Shown one piece after another: positions 22,441-34,309 of a stretch of DNA of 60,000 nt. The notes below the pieces were generated by a model. It made no database searches. It was given only the letters and a program-made list of their open reading frames with translations, and was not told the DNA's origin. This DNA comes from Cryptomeria japonica (Eukaryota > Streptophyta > Pinopsida > Cupressales > Cupressaceae). How positions within the stretch are numbered: position 1 is the stretch's first letter; each line of letters opens with the position of its first letter. The translations under genes and the position numbers were made by a program. The DNA is taken from contig NC_081406.1 of assembly GCF_030272615.1 (NCBI RefSeq), forward strand, positions 482,827,900 through 482,887,899, read 5' to 3'.

Positions 22441-23380
22441 TTTATTCTAATTAGGCTTAAATTTTTTCTTAACACTTTCTTCAAATATTGCATTCCTTTC
22501 AAGACATCTCAATGAAAAATGACCAATCTTATTACATGCAAAACATTTAAAAGGTTTTTTTCCTTCATAGTTACTTCCTCTCGGTCCTTTAGGTACTCTT
22601 CTAGCAAATAAGGCTTCAAGTTTCTCAAATTCTTCATCCTCTTTTCTCATATCTTCCAATTATTTTGCATATAGGGCTTTCCAATCACTTTCGTTGGTAG
22701 GTGATGATGCATGAAAAGAAGGTTCAAACTTTGCAGCTCCAGAGGGTCCAAATTCTTCAAGCTCAAAAGCAGATAATTTCCCAATCAAAATGTTTCTATT
22801 AACTGAAGTGTTTACCATTGTTTTCAATTCATTAATTGTAGTATCCTACATCTTGTAAGCTGGTGGTAGGTCTCAAAAATTTAGAAACTATTTCATCTTC
22901 ACTCAAAGATCCTCCACAACATTGAATTCCCATGACAATCTCATTTACTCTTTCCATAAATGTAGCAATTCTTTCATTATCTTGCATCTTCAAGTTCTCA
23001 TATCTTACCCGGTAACCATCAAGTTTAGTAATTTTGATGATAGGTTCACCTTCATTCAGAGTTTTGAATTTATCTCACATAACCTTTGCAGATGATTTAT
23101 CTGTCAATCCCATGATTTGTTGATCAGTGAGTGCACACAGGAGCGTTTCTCTAGCTTTGCAGTTATTTTCAATATTTTTGTCCAAGTTTGAAGGAGAAGG
23201 ATTGCAAGATGGTAGATCATAAGGTGTATATCCTTTCTTAGTGATCTCCCAAATATCCTTGCCAAGAAATCTAAGATAAGTCTCCATTCAAATTTTCCAT
23301 ATCCCATAGTTTGTTCCATCAAGCTTAGGGATTTTTCTTCTAAAAATAGTTGTCAATGGATTTGAAGTATTAGTTGCCAT
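22441..23380 (-). pseudogene. Gag of copia C
   Basis: The start ATG is at 23380-23378; the protein begins MATNTSNPLTTIF and has the KLDGTNYGIWK motif of copia Gag capsid domains. It continues through METYLRFLGKDIWEI (23287-23240) and LLCALTDQQIMGL (about 23140). The knuckle CFACNKIGHFSLRC (C-X2-C-X4-H-X4-C) is near 22500-22545. Several stops and at least one frameshift. Product when intact: the particle protein. Confidence 0.8.
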
Positions 23381-23424
23381 AGGATCTACCTCAAGTTGTT
23401 AAGCTTCTGCAAAAGAGGACCAAA

Positions 23425-23436
23425 GATCTGATACCA
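23425..23436 (-). promoter_or_regulatory. Primer binding site of copia C (tRNA-iMet)
   Basis: GATCTGATACCA, one change from the iMet 3' end, two bases from the LTR. Confidence 0.8.
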
Positions 23437-23438
23437 AT

Positions 23439-24684
23439 TGTTAGAATAGCCAGTGGACAATTGAGAGTGGGGGCGTGAATCAGTTGTTAATAGATTATAT
23501 TAATCAAACCACATTATAACATTTAACCAGAGCACATAAACATTGAATATTGGAATGGAAAAAATAGATATGGTAAGCAATAAAACTTAAGAATGAAATA
23601 CAAAATTAACACAATGCAACCATACCACATAACACCATGATTTGTACATGGGAAACCCGGTAAAGGGAAAAACCACAGTGGGAAGCCTACCCATAGTTAG
23701 GTGTTACTTCTATAGAAAGTATGTGATACAATAAGGTGCCTGTACATGCAGGAAGGGCACACTACCTAGAGTATACTATTGATTACAAAGGAGTCTCACT
23801 AACTATAGAGAGGTTATAACTACCTCAATATAATTGGACAACAATCCAGAAGAATGAACTGCCAGTGATAAAATCGACCATGCTTGATTACAGTCCCAGC
23901 TAAGCTCAATACCAGATGCTTTTGACCTCTTATATAAACCCAATTCGATCACCTATGATCGACCAAATCTCCTACCTGAATGATATTACATTATTTTCAC
24001 ATTACATTCCTTTTCACAACCATGATCTACAATGAGATCTTACATCAATTTATACAAACCCTAAGCCTAAACCAATTAGGTCGGCCACCTAAAACATATT
24101 ACAATAAGATAATTACATACATCCATATTACAATGATATGCCATGTCAACTTTAGACCAAAACAACATTATTCGATCTATAAATCATCTCAGTAACATGT
24201 AGAGAACACGTTACATGATAGTGGTCCATAACCTACATAGGTACCAGACCTAATTTATGTCTACCACACCAAAGCAATGTCTCCAATTAGTCGAGGCACG
24301 AACTAAGATCACCTTCTACATCCTAAATTCCATCTAGAAGCTACACCAACACCACTTATGCATTATGTCAAAGATTCTTAGGAAAATCTCTAGTGGTAAA
24401 ACCTTAAACCCTTACCCGTATAGGCTTACTCGAGTGTATGATAGCATCCAATCATCAAGTCAATACCAACTGACCAAAACATACTCCAGAAACATCAAAC
24501 CAAACATATTCCATTCATCCAAACATGTCGATAGTATCCAACTAATAGTCCCTTCTGCTGGTAACACTAGTTCTTGTACTAGTAACCAAAATATGTCTAT
24601 CTGTAACCAACCATAATAGCTAGTATTGACATCAATGACAAAGCATCAATGCAACACATAATCAATTCCTTCATATTGCCAACA
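23439..24684 (-). repeat. 5' LTR of copia C
   Basis: 1246 bp, TGTTAGAATAGCC to ATTGCCAACA, colinear with 18910-20142 with scattered substitutions and small indels. Palindrome variant CCTGTACATGCAGG at 23739-23752. Confidence 0.9.
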
Positions 24685-24689
24685 ATTCT

Positions 24690-26400
24690 CCTTCACAAAA
24701 CTCTTAGGTATACACAATTGAACTCCTCTGAATAACATCCCATCCTAAATGAAATAATCCAAGTACGGACTTCTGTCCACCATAATCGGTTCTCTACATA
24801 CTCTCCAAGTTTATGTAAAATTTGGGTCTTCATTATACAAGGTCTTCAACTCCTTAAATCCTAATAATGCATTAGCAACTTTGTTTGACTTTCCACTTCT
24901 ATGCTTCAACACAAAGGTGTAACTCTGTAATAACTCCACCCATCTCATATGGCTCTGATTCAACTTATTATGGCTGTTCAAAGACTGCAAGGCTCAATGA
25001 TCAGTATACAACAAAAATTCCTTAGGCAACATGTAATGTCTCCACTTCTTCAAGGATTGAACTATAGCATAAAATTCCTAATCATACACTAAATATCTCC
25101 TCCTAGCATCATTCAACTTTTCAATGAAATAAGCTAATGCTCTCCCTTCTTGACTCAGTACTACTCCAATTGAATTCCTTCTTGCATCACAGTCCACTTG
25201 AAATACTTTGTTGAAATCTGGTAAAGCTAACATAGGCTACTCAGTGACCTTCTTCTTCAGCAATTCAAAACTTTTATTTGCTCCAGTTGTCCACTTAAAT
25301 TCTTTTCTATCTCCTCTCATTGTCTTAGTCATAGGGCTACAAACTAGCCAATGCATGAAATGATCTAACCTCTCCAATGCTTTTCAGTGTAGGCCATTCA
25401 ACAATTTCTCTCACCTTCTCAAGGTTCATCTTCAATCCATCCATAGATATTACAAATCCCAAATAGACCAACTCTTCCTTGATGAAAGTACACTTCTTTA
25501 GGTTTATCAACAACTTTTCTTCTCTTAACCTCTACAAAACTTATCAACAACTTGTTATTCTTCAATACCTCATTCATTAACCTCATGAAAGTACCTGTTT
25601 CATTATTCAACCCAAAAGGCATCACCAACCATTCATACAATCATTCACTTGTCTTGAATGTTGTCTTCCACTCATCTCCTTCTCTGATTCTAATACGATG
25701 ATATGCACTCTTCAAATCTATCTTTGTGTATTATTTGGCTCCACTCAAGTAGTTTATTGTTTCATCCATCCTAGGTAAAGGAAACCAATATTTCACTATG
25801 ATCTTGTTTACTTCTGGTAGAAACTAGCCAATCCATGAAATGATCTAACCTCTCGAATACTTTTTGGTGTAGGCTATTCAACAATTGCTCTCACCTTCTC
25901 AGGGTCCATCTTCAATCCATCCATAGATATTATAAATCCTAAATAGACTAACTCTTCCTTCATGAAAGTACACTTCTTTAGGTTTATCAACAACTTTTAT
26001 TCTCTTAACCTCTGCAAAACTTGTCTTAAATGCAACAAATGCTCCTCTTTTGTCTTACTAAAAAATCAGAATGTCATCCAAATATACAATAACAAACTTA
26101 CCCAAGAATTTATTCAATACCTCATTCATCAACCTCATGAAAGTACTTGTTTCATTATTCAACCCAAAAGGCGTCACCAACCATTCATACAATCCTTCAT
26201 TGTCTTGAATGTTGTCTTCCACTCATCTCCTTCTCTAATTATGATATGATGATATTCACTCTTCAAATCTATCTTTGTGTAGTATTTGGCTCCACTCAAG
26301 GAGTCTATTGTGTCATCCATCCTAGGTAAAGGAAACCAGTATTTCACTATGACCTTGTTTATTTCTCTGGAATCAGTACACATCCTCTATTCTCCATTCT
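24690..26400 (-). pseudogene. RT, RNase H and integrase N-terminus of Ty3 element D
   Basis: RNase H motifs (VDCDARRNSIGVVLSQEG, near 25200; LLYTDHxALQSLNSHNKLN, near 24980) and the start of integrase (LCIPKSFVKE, near 24700) are readable on the minus strand. RT covers about 25340-26400 and contains a diverged tandem duplication. Readable blocks include CTDSREINKVIVKYWFPLPRMDD and [21 protein letters not shown] (26383-26240) and [20 protein letters not shown] (about 25620). Multiple stops and frameshifts. It joins the integrase part at 18904 across copia C. Confidence 0.8.
25341..26368 (-). repeat. Tandem duplication within the RT of element D
   Basis: Unit one is 25341-25820, unit two 25821-about 26368; both begin AAACTAGCCAAT and end near CTTGTTTA(C/T)TTCTCTGG or its variant. 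They differ by many substitutions, and unit one lacks about 85 bp present in unit two (around 26025-26115). The divergence shows an old duplication. Confidence 0.85.
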
Positions 26401-26639
26401 TCTTAGGTGCTAATATTGCTGGTAAGGCACAAGGACTCAAACTTTCTCTAGTCAAACCTTTCTTCAATGGCTCCTTCACTTGTCTATTCAAATCTTTATT
26501 TTATGTCGATGTCATCTAGTGTGCATCTTTGTTAGGCAAACTAGCTCTGGGAATCTGGTCCATGCAATGATTGATACCCCTTACAAGTGGTAATCCATCA
26601 GGTACATTATTTGAAATGATATCTTCATTCTCTGTCAGT

Positions 26640-27240
26640 AACTCCTTTATCTCCTTAGGTTGTTATTCATGCTCCAGGCTCTCAGTCTTCTTAGGAACTA
26701 GGGAAAAACACACATTCTCATGTCGCATTCCATCCAAGAATTTCCTTCCATCCACTAAATAGATTCTAGTATTCATAAAGACTTCACTCTTCAAAGGCTC
26801 CTCCAAGGCTAACAAGGTTTGCTTCATTCTATTTGCTACAATAGTGTATATGTTCTTTCTCCCATCATATATTGCTTGTTTATCAAACTGCCAAGGTCTG
26901 CCTAAGAAAACATGACAAATGCCCATAGACATAATATCACATAGAACTTCATCATGATAATTCTCAATTTTCAATTTCACCAAATATTTCTCACTAACTA
27001 ACAACTTATGATCATCCTGAATCCATGCTATCTTATAAGGCTTAAGGTGTTTCAATCTTTCCAACTTCAATTTATTCACCATTTCTTCTAAAACAAGATT
27101 ATCTAAACTTCCACTATCAATAACAACTTTACAACACTTACCAGATACCTTACATCTAGTTTTGAACAAATTTATCCTCTGCAAAGGTTCTTCATCTTCT
27201 CTGATATAACATAGGGCTCTCCTCGTCATCAATAATTATC
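26640..27240 (-). pseudogene. Aspartic protease of Ty3 element D
   Basis: The open part runs 27232-26663. CCKVVIDSGSLDNLV (about 27130) holds the active-site DSG, and ICHVFLGRPWQFDKQ (about 26910) the closing motif, both typical of chromovirus protease, which processes Gag-Pol in the particle. Key residues appear present. The preceding knuckle region is shifted. Confidence 0.85.
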
Positions 27241-28335
27241 CATCTTACAGTTTGTTAGATGATCCAGTGAGACTTTCTTCCACCAATGTTACTCTCCTAG
27301 TATTCTCTATCTTCTTACATTCAAAAGCATGATGTCCTCCTCCACACTTGAAGAAAGTACCTCTAAACACTCCCTTATCTTGTCTTTTGTCATCTTTTCC
27401 AGAACCTTCATTCTGGTAGCCATCGGGTTCTCTCCTCCGATAGAAATTTTTGTCATCCTTCGAGTATGAGTTACCTTCTTTGCTTCTTTTTCCTTGTTCT
27501 GATCTATATAGGTTAATCTTCCTCTAGAATATCCTCTTCCTCCTTGAAAATTTCCTCTAGAAAACCTTCCACCTCTACCTCTTTGTCTCTGCTCATGTCT
27601 TTTGTTCAACTTCTCTTCTACTTTCAGGGCATATTGGTAAGCTTCTTCAACACTCTACAACTTGATCAAACTAAGTTAGACACCCACAATCCATTCAAAT
27701 ATCTTGGAACTTGTTCAACCTCATCATTGACATGTTTGGATTTGATATTCAACTTGTAGAATGATTTGGTATATTCCTTCACACTAGTTTCTTTTTGTTT
27801 CAAGTTCACTAACTTTTAGAACAAGTTCACTTGATAATCAACTAGCATAAACTTTGATTACATCCTAGAAACCATCCACTCCCATGATTTTATCTTCTCT
27901 TTGCCTCTTCTTTGTCTATCAAACCTGCAAATGCTCCCACCAAGGAGATGCATGACCTTTCAATCGGGTACAGGCATATTTCACCTTTCTTTCTTCTGTG
28001 ATGTTCTCAAAATCAAAGTACTTTTCCATCTTTGAGATCCAATCCACTAATACATCTGAATCCAACTTTCCATCATACTCTGGTGGGGTAAAATGTGGTT
28101 TAGTATTTTCTCTACTCAAAACCCTCAAGAGCCTCTCTTCATCCAGATCAATTGCCGATGGATTTGATACTTGTTCTACTAGTGCTTCTTCTTCATCTTC
28201 ACTCACATTTTCAATAGGTCGACCTCTTCTCAGGGCTATCTCAACATCTTCCAACCGTGTTGCAGTTCCTCTCAACATTTCCATCATAGTAGGGTCTACA
28301 TTCCCATGTGCTCCACCATTCCTATTCCTCATCAC
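27241..28335 (-). pseudogene. Gag of Ty3 element D
   Basis: Capsid part at 28335-27919, with PHFTPPEYDGKLDSDVLVDW, KYACTRLKGHASPWWEHLQ, typical of Ty3 chromovirus Gag. A shifted region follows, then the basic nucleocapsid (GRGGRFSRGNFQGGRGYSRG, about 27580-27520). A single knuckle GGGHHAFEC is readable in a second frame near 27340. Broken by stops near 27900 and 27620. Confidence 0.8.
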
Positions 28336-28435
28336 GCCATCTTTACATTGGTCCTCTGCAGCTATAGGTCAGATCCATAGTATGTCACCCCACAACAAGA
28401 TTCTTAGGACAACACAATCTCCAGAACAAAGTCTT

Positions 28436-28447
28436 TCTCTAATACCA
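28436..28447 (-). promoter_or_regulatory. Primer binding site of element D (tRNA-iMet)
   Basis: TCTCTAATACCA, with one change from the iMet tRNA end, two bases from the probable LTR start. Confidence 0.65.
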
Positions 28448-28449
28448 CT

Positions 28450-29217
28450 TGGTGCAGATACTGGTTAGGAGGGACCTAAAAGAGATCAATCCAAACTAGT
28501 CAACAAGAGTGAAAAAACAACAAAAACAAGAGGATATTATGGAGACAATGCAGAACTGAATGAATTAGATCATGAAAACTGATTACAGATAACTAGTTAC
28601 ATCTAGGTTGCAAGATTCGGCTAACTAGTCTACCACATACATGCTCAATTACAGATCGATCAACTCCAAACCTCTAATTCTTAAGATGTATTTTCTATGT
28701 TCTATCTGATTGATATTTAATGCTCAATTACAATGATTTATATGATCCAAGGAGATCCGATCAGCCCAAAAGGGATTGAATGCCGAAGAACAAGATCAAA
28801 TATGTAAAACTAGCAAGTTAGCCTTTGCCAAAGAGATTCCTCCAGAAAATCCAAAGGATGAAGTATGGTTAAAAGGGAAGGTCGGCCATATGCCAAGGAA
28901 CATCAGGATCAACAAACTGAGGCTCCACAAACTACGGAAGGGTCTGCAAGATTTGTCAATGCAAATAGGTCCAAGCAGTTCCAGTGCCAAAAACCTATCT
29001 TGGAATCTAGAATCAATAAATTGCTAGTAAATGATTCAAACACTTTGCGGTTTAGGAATAAGGGAATATTATCAAGTCCTCAAGAAAAATCCAGCTCCTC
29101 AAGATCCAGTGAGCCAATGCAAGAAAATGTAGAAAGAAATGTTGAAACTACAAAATAGAAAACAAATTGGAAATAAAATGTTTTTATTTGATGCAAGATT
29201 GCCAAGAACCGTGGATG
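28450..29217 (-). repeat. Probable 5' LTR of element D
   Basis: Begins TGGTGCAGATACTGG after the primer site. The far end lies between about 29205 and 29220, where copia E sequence begins; I place it at the CA near 29217 without a second LTR to check. The plus-strand frames inside (28776-29158) have no known motif. Confidence 0.55.
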
Positions 29218-29221
29218 CTTC

Positions 29222-30060
29222 TGCATTAGGTCACCATAGGAGTTCCAACTGGCTTTGTATCATCTAGACCAAATTTCTTCAATAACTCTTTCACATACTT
29301 GGACTGGGATATAAAGATCCCTTTAACTAATTGAGTAATTTGCAATCCCAAAAGAATTACATCTCTCCAATCATATAAATTTCAAATTCATTCTGCATTG
29401 CATTAGAAAACTCTTTGCACAAACTATCATTTCATCCAAAAATAATATCATCAACAAAAACTTCAACAATCAGAATGTTATCAAGATCAATCTTGAAATA
29501 CATATTACTATCAGTAGTACCATTGTTAAATCCTAGCTTCAGTAGATACTTATCCAATATGGCATACCATGCTCTTGGCACTTGGTTCAATCCATACAAT
29601 GGTTTCTTCAACCGACACATCATGTAGATCCACGATCAGTTAATAGAAATCCATTCAGTTGCTCTATGTACACTTGTTCCAATTCACCATGTAATCTAAC
29701 AGCTTCAATTCTTGACATTGAAGAAAAACTCTCTTCAAAATAAATTCCTTCCATTTGTGAATATCCTTTACAAACAAGGCTTGCTTTGTTCCTAACAACT
29801 TCACCTTTCTCATTCATTTTGATCCAAAAGACCCATTTAGTTCCAATTACATTTTTATTCTTAGGTCTGGGAACAAGAATCCATGTATTATTCTTTTCAA
29901 TCTGATTCAATTCTTCTTCCATAGGTTTTACCCAATTCTCATCTTTACATTCTTCATTCACATCCTTAGGTTCAAACTTAGAAATCAAGCAAAACTCAAC
30001 TTCATCTTCTGTAATTCTTCTCCTTGTTTGAACACCTTTATTTCTATCTCCTATAATTTG
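29222..30060 (-). pseudogene. Reverse transcriptase of copia E, truncated
   Basis: Reads TWILVPRPKNKNVIGTKWVF (about 29900), CKGYSQMEGIYFEESFS, then LYGLNQVPRAWYAILDKYLL and the active site FVDDIIFG (29440). About 30-40 codons with the usual MDVKSAFLNG block are deleted between EAVRL and HGELEQVYIEQ (about 29700). A frameshift lies near 29622. It is cut at about 29222 by the LTR of D before RNase H. Confidence 0.82.
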
Positions 30061-30247
30061 ATTTTATAATGATTTAGTCTTACATACCTAGGAGCCTTAG
30101 GATTTTCTTGATTTTTAGACTCTCGATTTCTTTCTTTTGCACTTGCACTAGTTCCTTCACCTTGATTAACTAGATTCACCGGAACAATCTGAGCTTGATT
30201 TTGGGTCTATGATTTCTTTCCTTTATTTGCACTATCACTCTGATCAT

Positions 30248-31060
30248 CTAAATCATATCCACAAGATCTGTACTGACTCTCATTGTCTTCATCGACCTTG
30301 CACTAGCACTCTCAACTATCTTTCTCAGTCTCTTGTTATAACACCGATAGGCCTTGCTTTTAGTAGAATAACCAAGAAATATTCCTTCATCACATCTAGT
30401 ATCAAACTTTCCTATATTTTCATCTCTTTTGATATAATATTTACTTCCAAAAATTCTAAAATATTTAACTGTAGGAGCATGACCAAACCATAATTCATAA
30501 GGAGTCTTACCAGTATCAACTTTGATATGCACCCAATTAAGAGTGTAAACAACAGTACTCACAACTTCTTTCCAATAGATATCCAAAACATTTTCTTCAA
30601 TCATCATTGTCCTAGTAGCTTCTTGAAAAGTTTTGTTCTTCCTTTCCACAACTCCATTTTGCTGAGGGGTTCTTGGAGCAAAAAATTGTCTTCTTATCCC
30701 ATGCTCTCCACAATATGCATTAAACTCACCAAGAGTGAATTCACCAACTCTTTCGAATCTCAGACACTTTAGCTTCAAACCTGTCTCAGCCTCATCCATA
30801 GCTTTGAAAGTATTGAACTTCTCTAAGGCTTCAGACTTCTGCCTTAAAAAAGTAACCCACATCATCCTAGAATAATCATCAATTAGCAACATAAAATTCA
30901 TGTCTCCTTGCAAGCTTCTAACTCTAGAAGGTCCACACAAATGAGGATGCACAAGATCCAATAATCTATTTGAAAAATGCTTCTTACTCTTGAAAGATAT
31001 TCTAGTTTGCTTCCCTAGCTGGCATTACTTGCACATAGGGTTAGTAGGTTTCTTCAACTT
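30248..31060 (-). pseudogene. Integrase of copia E
   Basis: A 237-codon open stretch. DDYSRMMWVTFLRQKSEALE (about 30880) and RTPQQNGVVERKN (about 30680) mark the core; FGSKYYIKRDENIGKFD and GIFLGYSTKSKAYRCYN the C-terminal part. Two catalytic acids look lost: the usual HxDLCGP reads HPHLCGP, and the usual DRGGEF reads ERVGEF; the Glu of NGVVERKN is kept. The zinc part with the usual GKQ motif lies at about 30965-31060. Confidence 0.82.
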
Positions 31061-31199
31061 AGGAAGATCTCTCACTACTTGAGTAGAACTTATCTCAATA
31101 ATGTTATCAAAATTCACATGATACATCCTTCTATGCCACAACCAACTTTCATCAACTTGAGTAAACCAAACATCTTTTACCGACACTATTCAAGTGAAA

Positions 31200-31690
31200 T
31201 ATATTACCTTTAGTCTATGTACCTAATGCAATCTCTATTATGGAACTACCCAAGATTCTAGATTTTCCATTCTTGAATTGAAGATAATATCCCTTGTCAA
31301 CCATCAATCCAACACTCAAAATATTATGCTTTAGGCCTTCTACATAAAATACATCATCAATATTGTACTTACCATCAAGAGAAATAAAACCTCTACCACG
31401 AATTATACCAGCTTTATCATCACCAAATTTTACAAGTCCACATTCATACTTTTCCAAGCTCACAAACTTACTTTTTTCACCTGTCATATGATGAGAGCAT
31501 CCGTTGTCAATCACCCATTCATCTTTCTCTTCAAATTGTGTAGCCAAATCTTTTTCCATATTCATGCACCTAGAAGAATCAGTAGGTATTGGATCATCTT
31601 CCTTGATAACAATAAATACCCATTCATTATTACTTGTATTTCCTTTATTTGATTCATCATTTGACACACCTTCATCAACAACATAATAAC
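31200..31690 (-). pseudogene. Copia-type protease and pre-integrase region of copia E
   Basis: The open part is 31667-31215. WVIDNGCSHHMTG (about 31520) is the active-site loop, with Asn where Ser or Thr is usual in the D-S/T-G motif. LKHNILSVGLMVDKGYYLQF (about 31330) is the conserved segment before the integrase zinc finger. Probably inactive. Confidence 0.82.
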
Positions 31691-32625
31691 ATCTCTTCTG
31701 AAATTTAGGCTTGTAAGGTTTCTCCGAAACTCTTTACGAACATCTTGAGGCAAAATGTCTGATCTTATTGCAAGAAAAAAATTTAAGAGTAAAGTTTCCT
31801 TCATACTTATTGGCTCCTTTAGGTAATCTCCTAACAATTATTTCTTCAAGCTCCTCAAGCTCTCACACTTCTTCTTCCATTTCCTTCATCTCTTTATCAT
31901 ATCTTGATATCCTCCTTGAAGAACTTTCTCCTAGATCACATATTTTCTTATCATTTTTGGAAAAAATGGCTTTGAATGCAAAATTTGTCTTAGGAAGGGA
32001 ATCACCAAACTCACTCAACTCATAGGCTAATAGCTTAGCCATCAACAACCCTCTGGTCACATCGGTCATGGTCTAGATCTCCTCAATAGAAACAAATTTG
32101 TGTTTATAGGATGCAGGTAAAGACCTAAGCACATGAGCAACAATTTTTTATTCTTCCAACTTTTCACTAGTACATCTTATATTGCACATTAGCTCATTCA
32201 CCTTTTGCATAAAAGAAGTGATGTTCTCATCTTCGCCCATCCTCAACATCTCATACTTTCCTTTTTACCTCTACAACTTAGCAATCTTCACATAGTTGTC
32301 ACCTTCATACAGGTTTTCCATCTTCTTCCAGATCAGATGAACAATCAGCAATTCCATAACATTTGTCATCTCAGAATCAGTCAGAGCACTCAAAAATGCT
32401 TCCCTAGCCCTAATATTGCATCCAACTTCCTTTATCTCATCTGGAGTTGAAGTTCCATTAGCAGGAACAATATACTTAACCTTTATAACAGTCAAGTAAG
32501 CTTTATCAATGCATCTTAGATGACACTCCATGCGGCTCTTCCAAAGAGACTAGTTAGTTCCATCAAATCTTGAATTGTCCTTCTTGTAAGTTGTCGTCCT
32601 AGATCATTTGAAGCAGTTAAGCTTC
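31691..32625 (-). pseudogene. Gag of copia E
   Basis: Begins near 32620 with KDNSRFDGTN, then SRMECHLRCIDKAYLTVI (32535), REAFLSALTDSEM and WKKMENLYEGD, the copia capsid pattern. A second segment is at 32069-31863. The knuckle near 31760 is reduced to one Cys pair (FSCNKIRHFASRC). Stops separate the parts. Confidence 0.78.
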
Positions 32626-32637
32626 TTCAAAGAAACC

Positions 32638-32650
32638 TACTCTGATACCA
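32638..32650 (-). promoter_or_regulatory. Primer binding site of copia E (tRNA-iMet)
   Basis: ACTCTGATACCA region ends at 32650, two bases from the LTR start TGATGAAATTGG at 32653. Confidence 0.8.
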
Positions 32651-32652
32651 AT

Positions 32653-34016
32653 TGATGAAATTGGTCTGATTTTGGGCAAACAATTGAGAGGGGGGTGAAT
32701 CAGTTATCTCAAAAACTCACACAAATTAAACTTAATCTTAGATTAGATTATTAACCATGAAAGCATAAATCAGCAGCACATCATGAACACACATAACACC
32801 AAGATTTTTAACGTGGAAAACCTAATCAAGGGAAAAAACATGGTGGGAACCTACCCATAATATGATGATACTCTGTTAGAAGTATATGAGATATTACAAT
32901 GGGGAATGCACATGCATTCAGGCACACTACCTAGAGATCACTACTCAAAAACAAGAAAGGGCTAAAACCCAAGAAAGACTCACTATCTTACAAATAGATT
33001 CAGATCACATCCGGAAGATCATGAACTGATAGAATAGAATCTCCTAATGTCTAGTTACAATTTTGGTTAAGCACATAACAATTTCTTCTCACACTTATTC
33101 TCTTCTTTTGAAATATTAATACATTATTCGCACATACACTCATCCATGACATACTCAATTACAATGATATTACATTTATCTATACATAACATCAACCTTG
33201 TGAAGATCATCAAAGTTAGCTCAACCCACAACCTAATTAAAAAAATATAAGCACACATGCTACAATATCACATGTGGACCAAGTAATGTTGGCTAAGACA
33301 TAGCATGGACCCAAATCACACACCTTGAATGTGAAACACCTCCAATAATTATGCATCGAACATCCACAACACACTACAAGCATCATGTTGGCCACAAATA
33401 TGAACACTAACATACTAGAGAAAATCATCAATTATGTACACAACGATCAATGTGGACCACCAACACAAAAGGAACATGATCCAAAAACATCCACAAGCAT
33501 CATGAATTGTCACCACAACATCCACATTAACTCAAATTACTAGAACCATATAATCATTATATAGAACTTCAAGAACACTAATTGAAATGACTGTCAACCT
33601 GAAAAAATAGATTGCAGAGCTCCAAACCAAGATCCAACTTAATTAAATATACACATAAATTTACCAAACACTTCTCTAGATCCACAAATCAAGATATTAT
33701 AATGCAGAGCAATGCATATCAAAATATTGAACACTCTAGTATCACTGAACAACAGAAAAAATAGCCACAACACAGATATCCATAACTCACTCAAATCTTC
33801 ATGTGGACCTCTAAAAATTATATTGAATCATCTAAACATAGCCCTCTACAAACCCTTTAATCTGTAAACTCTAATTATCAATAAGCTGAACAAACCGACT
33901 CACTGCATCACTATCACATAGAGAAATATGTTGACGTCAATGACAATAAATCTCTAAAACATCCTCAAATATATCTCAAGCACATATTTGTAGCATACAA
34001 CTAGAAATCTCCAACA
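32653..34016 (-). repeat. LTR shared by copia units E and E'
   Basis: 1364 bp, TGATGAAATTGG to ATCTCCAACA. The left side has a primer site and gag of E, so it is a 5' LTR; the right side has a polypurine tract and RNase H of E', so it is also a 3' LTR. Contains GAATGCACATGCATTC (32904-32919), a perfect-arm version of the palindrome in other copia LTRs, and the GAGAGGGGGGTGAATC motif. Confidence 0.88.
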
Positions 34017-34031
34017 ATCTTCCCCTTTGGC
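34017..34031 (-). promoter_or_regulatory. Polypurine tract of copia E'
   Basis: Minus strand TGCCAAAGGGGAAGAT abutting the LTR end at 34016. Confidence 0.85.
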
Positions 34032-34309
34032 ATTGATGGAAACATATGATATGAAAAATAATTAATGACAAAGAAATCAACAACTCTCTCATATTATTAT
34101 CTCCCCCTTACATGACTCTCAACAACATAGTTTTTCACTTGAATCTCTCCCCATTTTACATTAATGGAAAAGACACATATTTGCACCACAAAACACAAAA
34201 CTGATTTACTGACTACTCCCTTGAGTAGCAACCTCCACTCATCAATCTGGATCACATGATATGACTGTGAAATGCATTAGATTGATGCATACCAATGCAT
34301 TTTAGTTCT

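Larger units (their letters stand above)
18910..24684 (-). mobile_element. Copia C: full-length borders, internally deleted
   Basis: Two LTRs (1233 and 1246 bp), primer site, polypurine tract and TSD ATTCT. It encodes Gag, RT and RNase H but lacks protease and integrase: the frame passes from the Gag knuckle (about 22530) into the pre-RT linker within about 250 bp. It would need integrase in trans. Confidence 0.88.
18109..29217 (-). mobile_element. Ty3/gypsy chromovirus D, interrupted by copia C
   Basis: Minus-strand order from the right: 5' LTR (28450-29217), primer site (28436-28447), gag, protease, RT, RNase H, integrase. The element is split at 18905-24689 by copia C and cut at 18109 by the LTR of element I, so its 3' LTR is missing. 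All frames carry stops. Confidence 0.8.

Noticed and set aside
28776-29158. Plus-strand frames in the D LTR as a host gene
   Set aside because: Located between primer site and copia junction, inside the probable LTR; no known domain and no exon signals.
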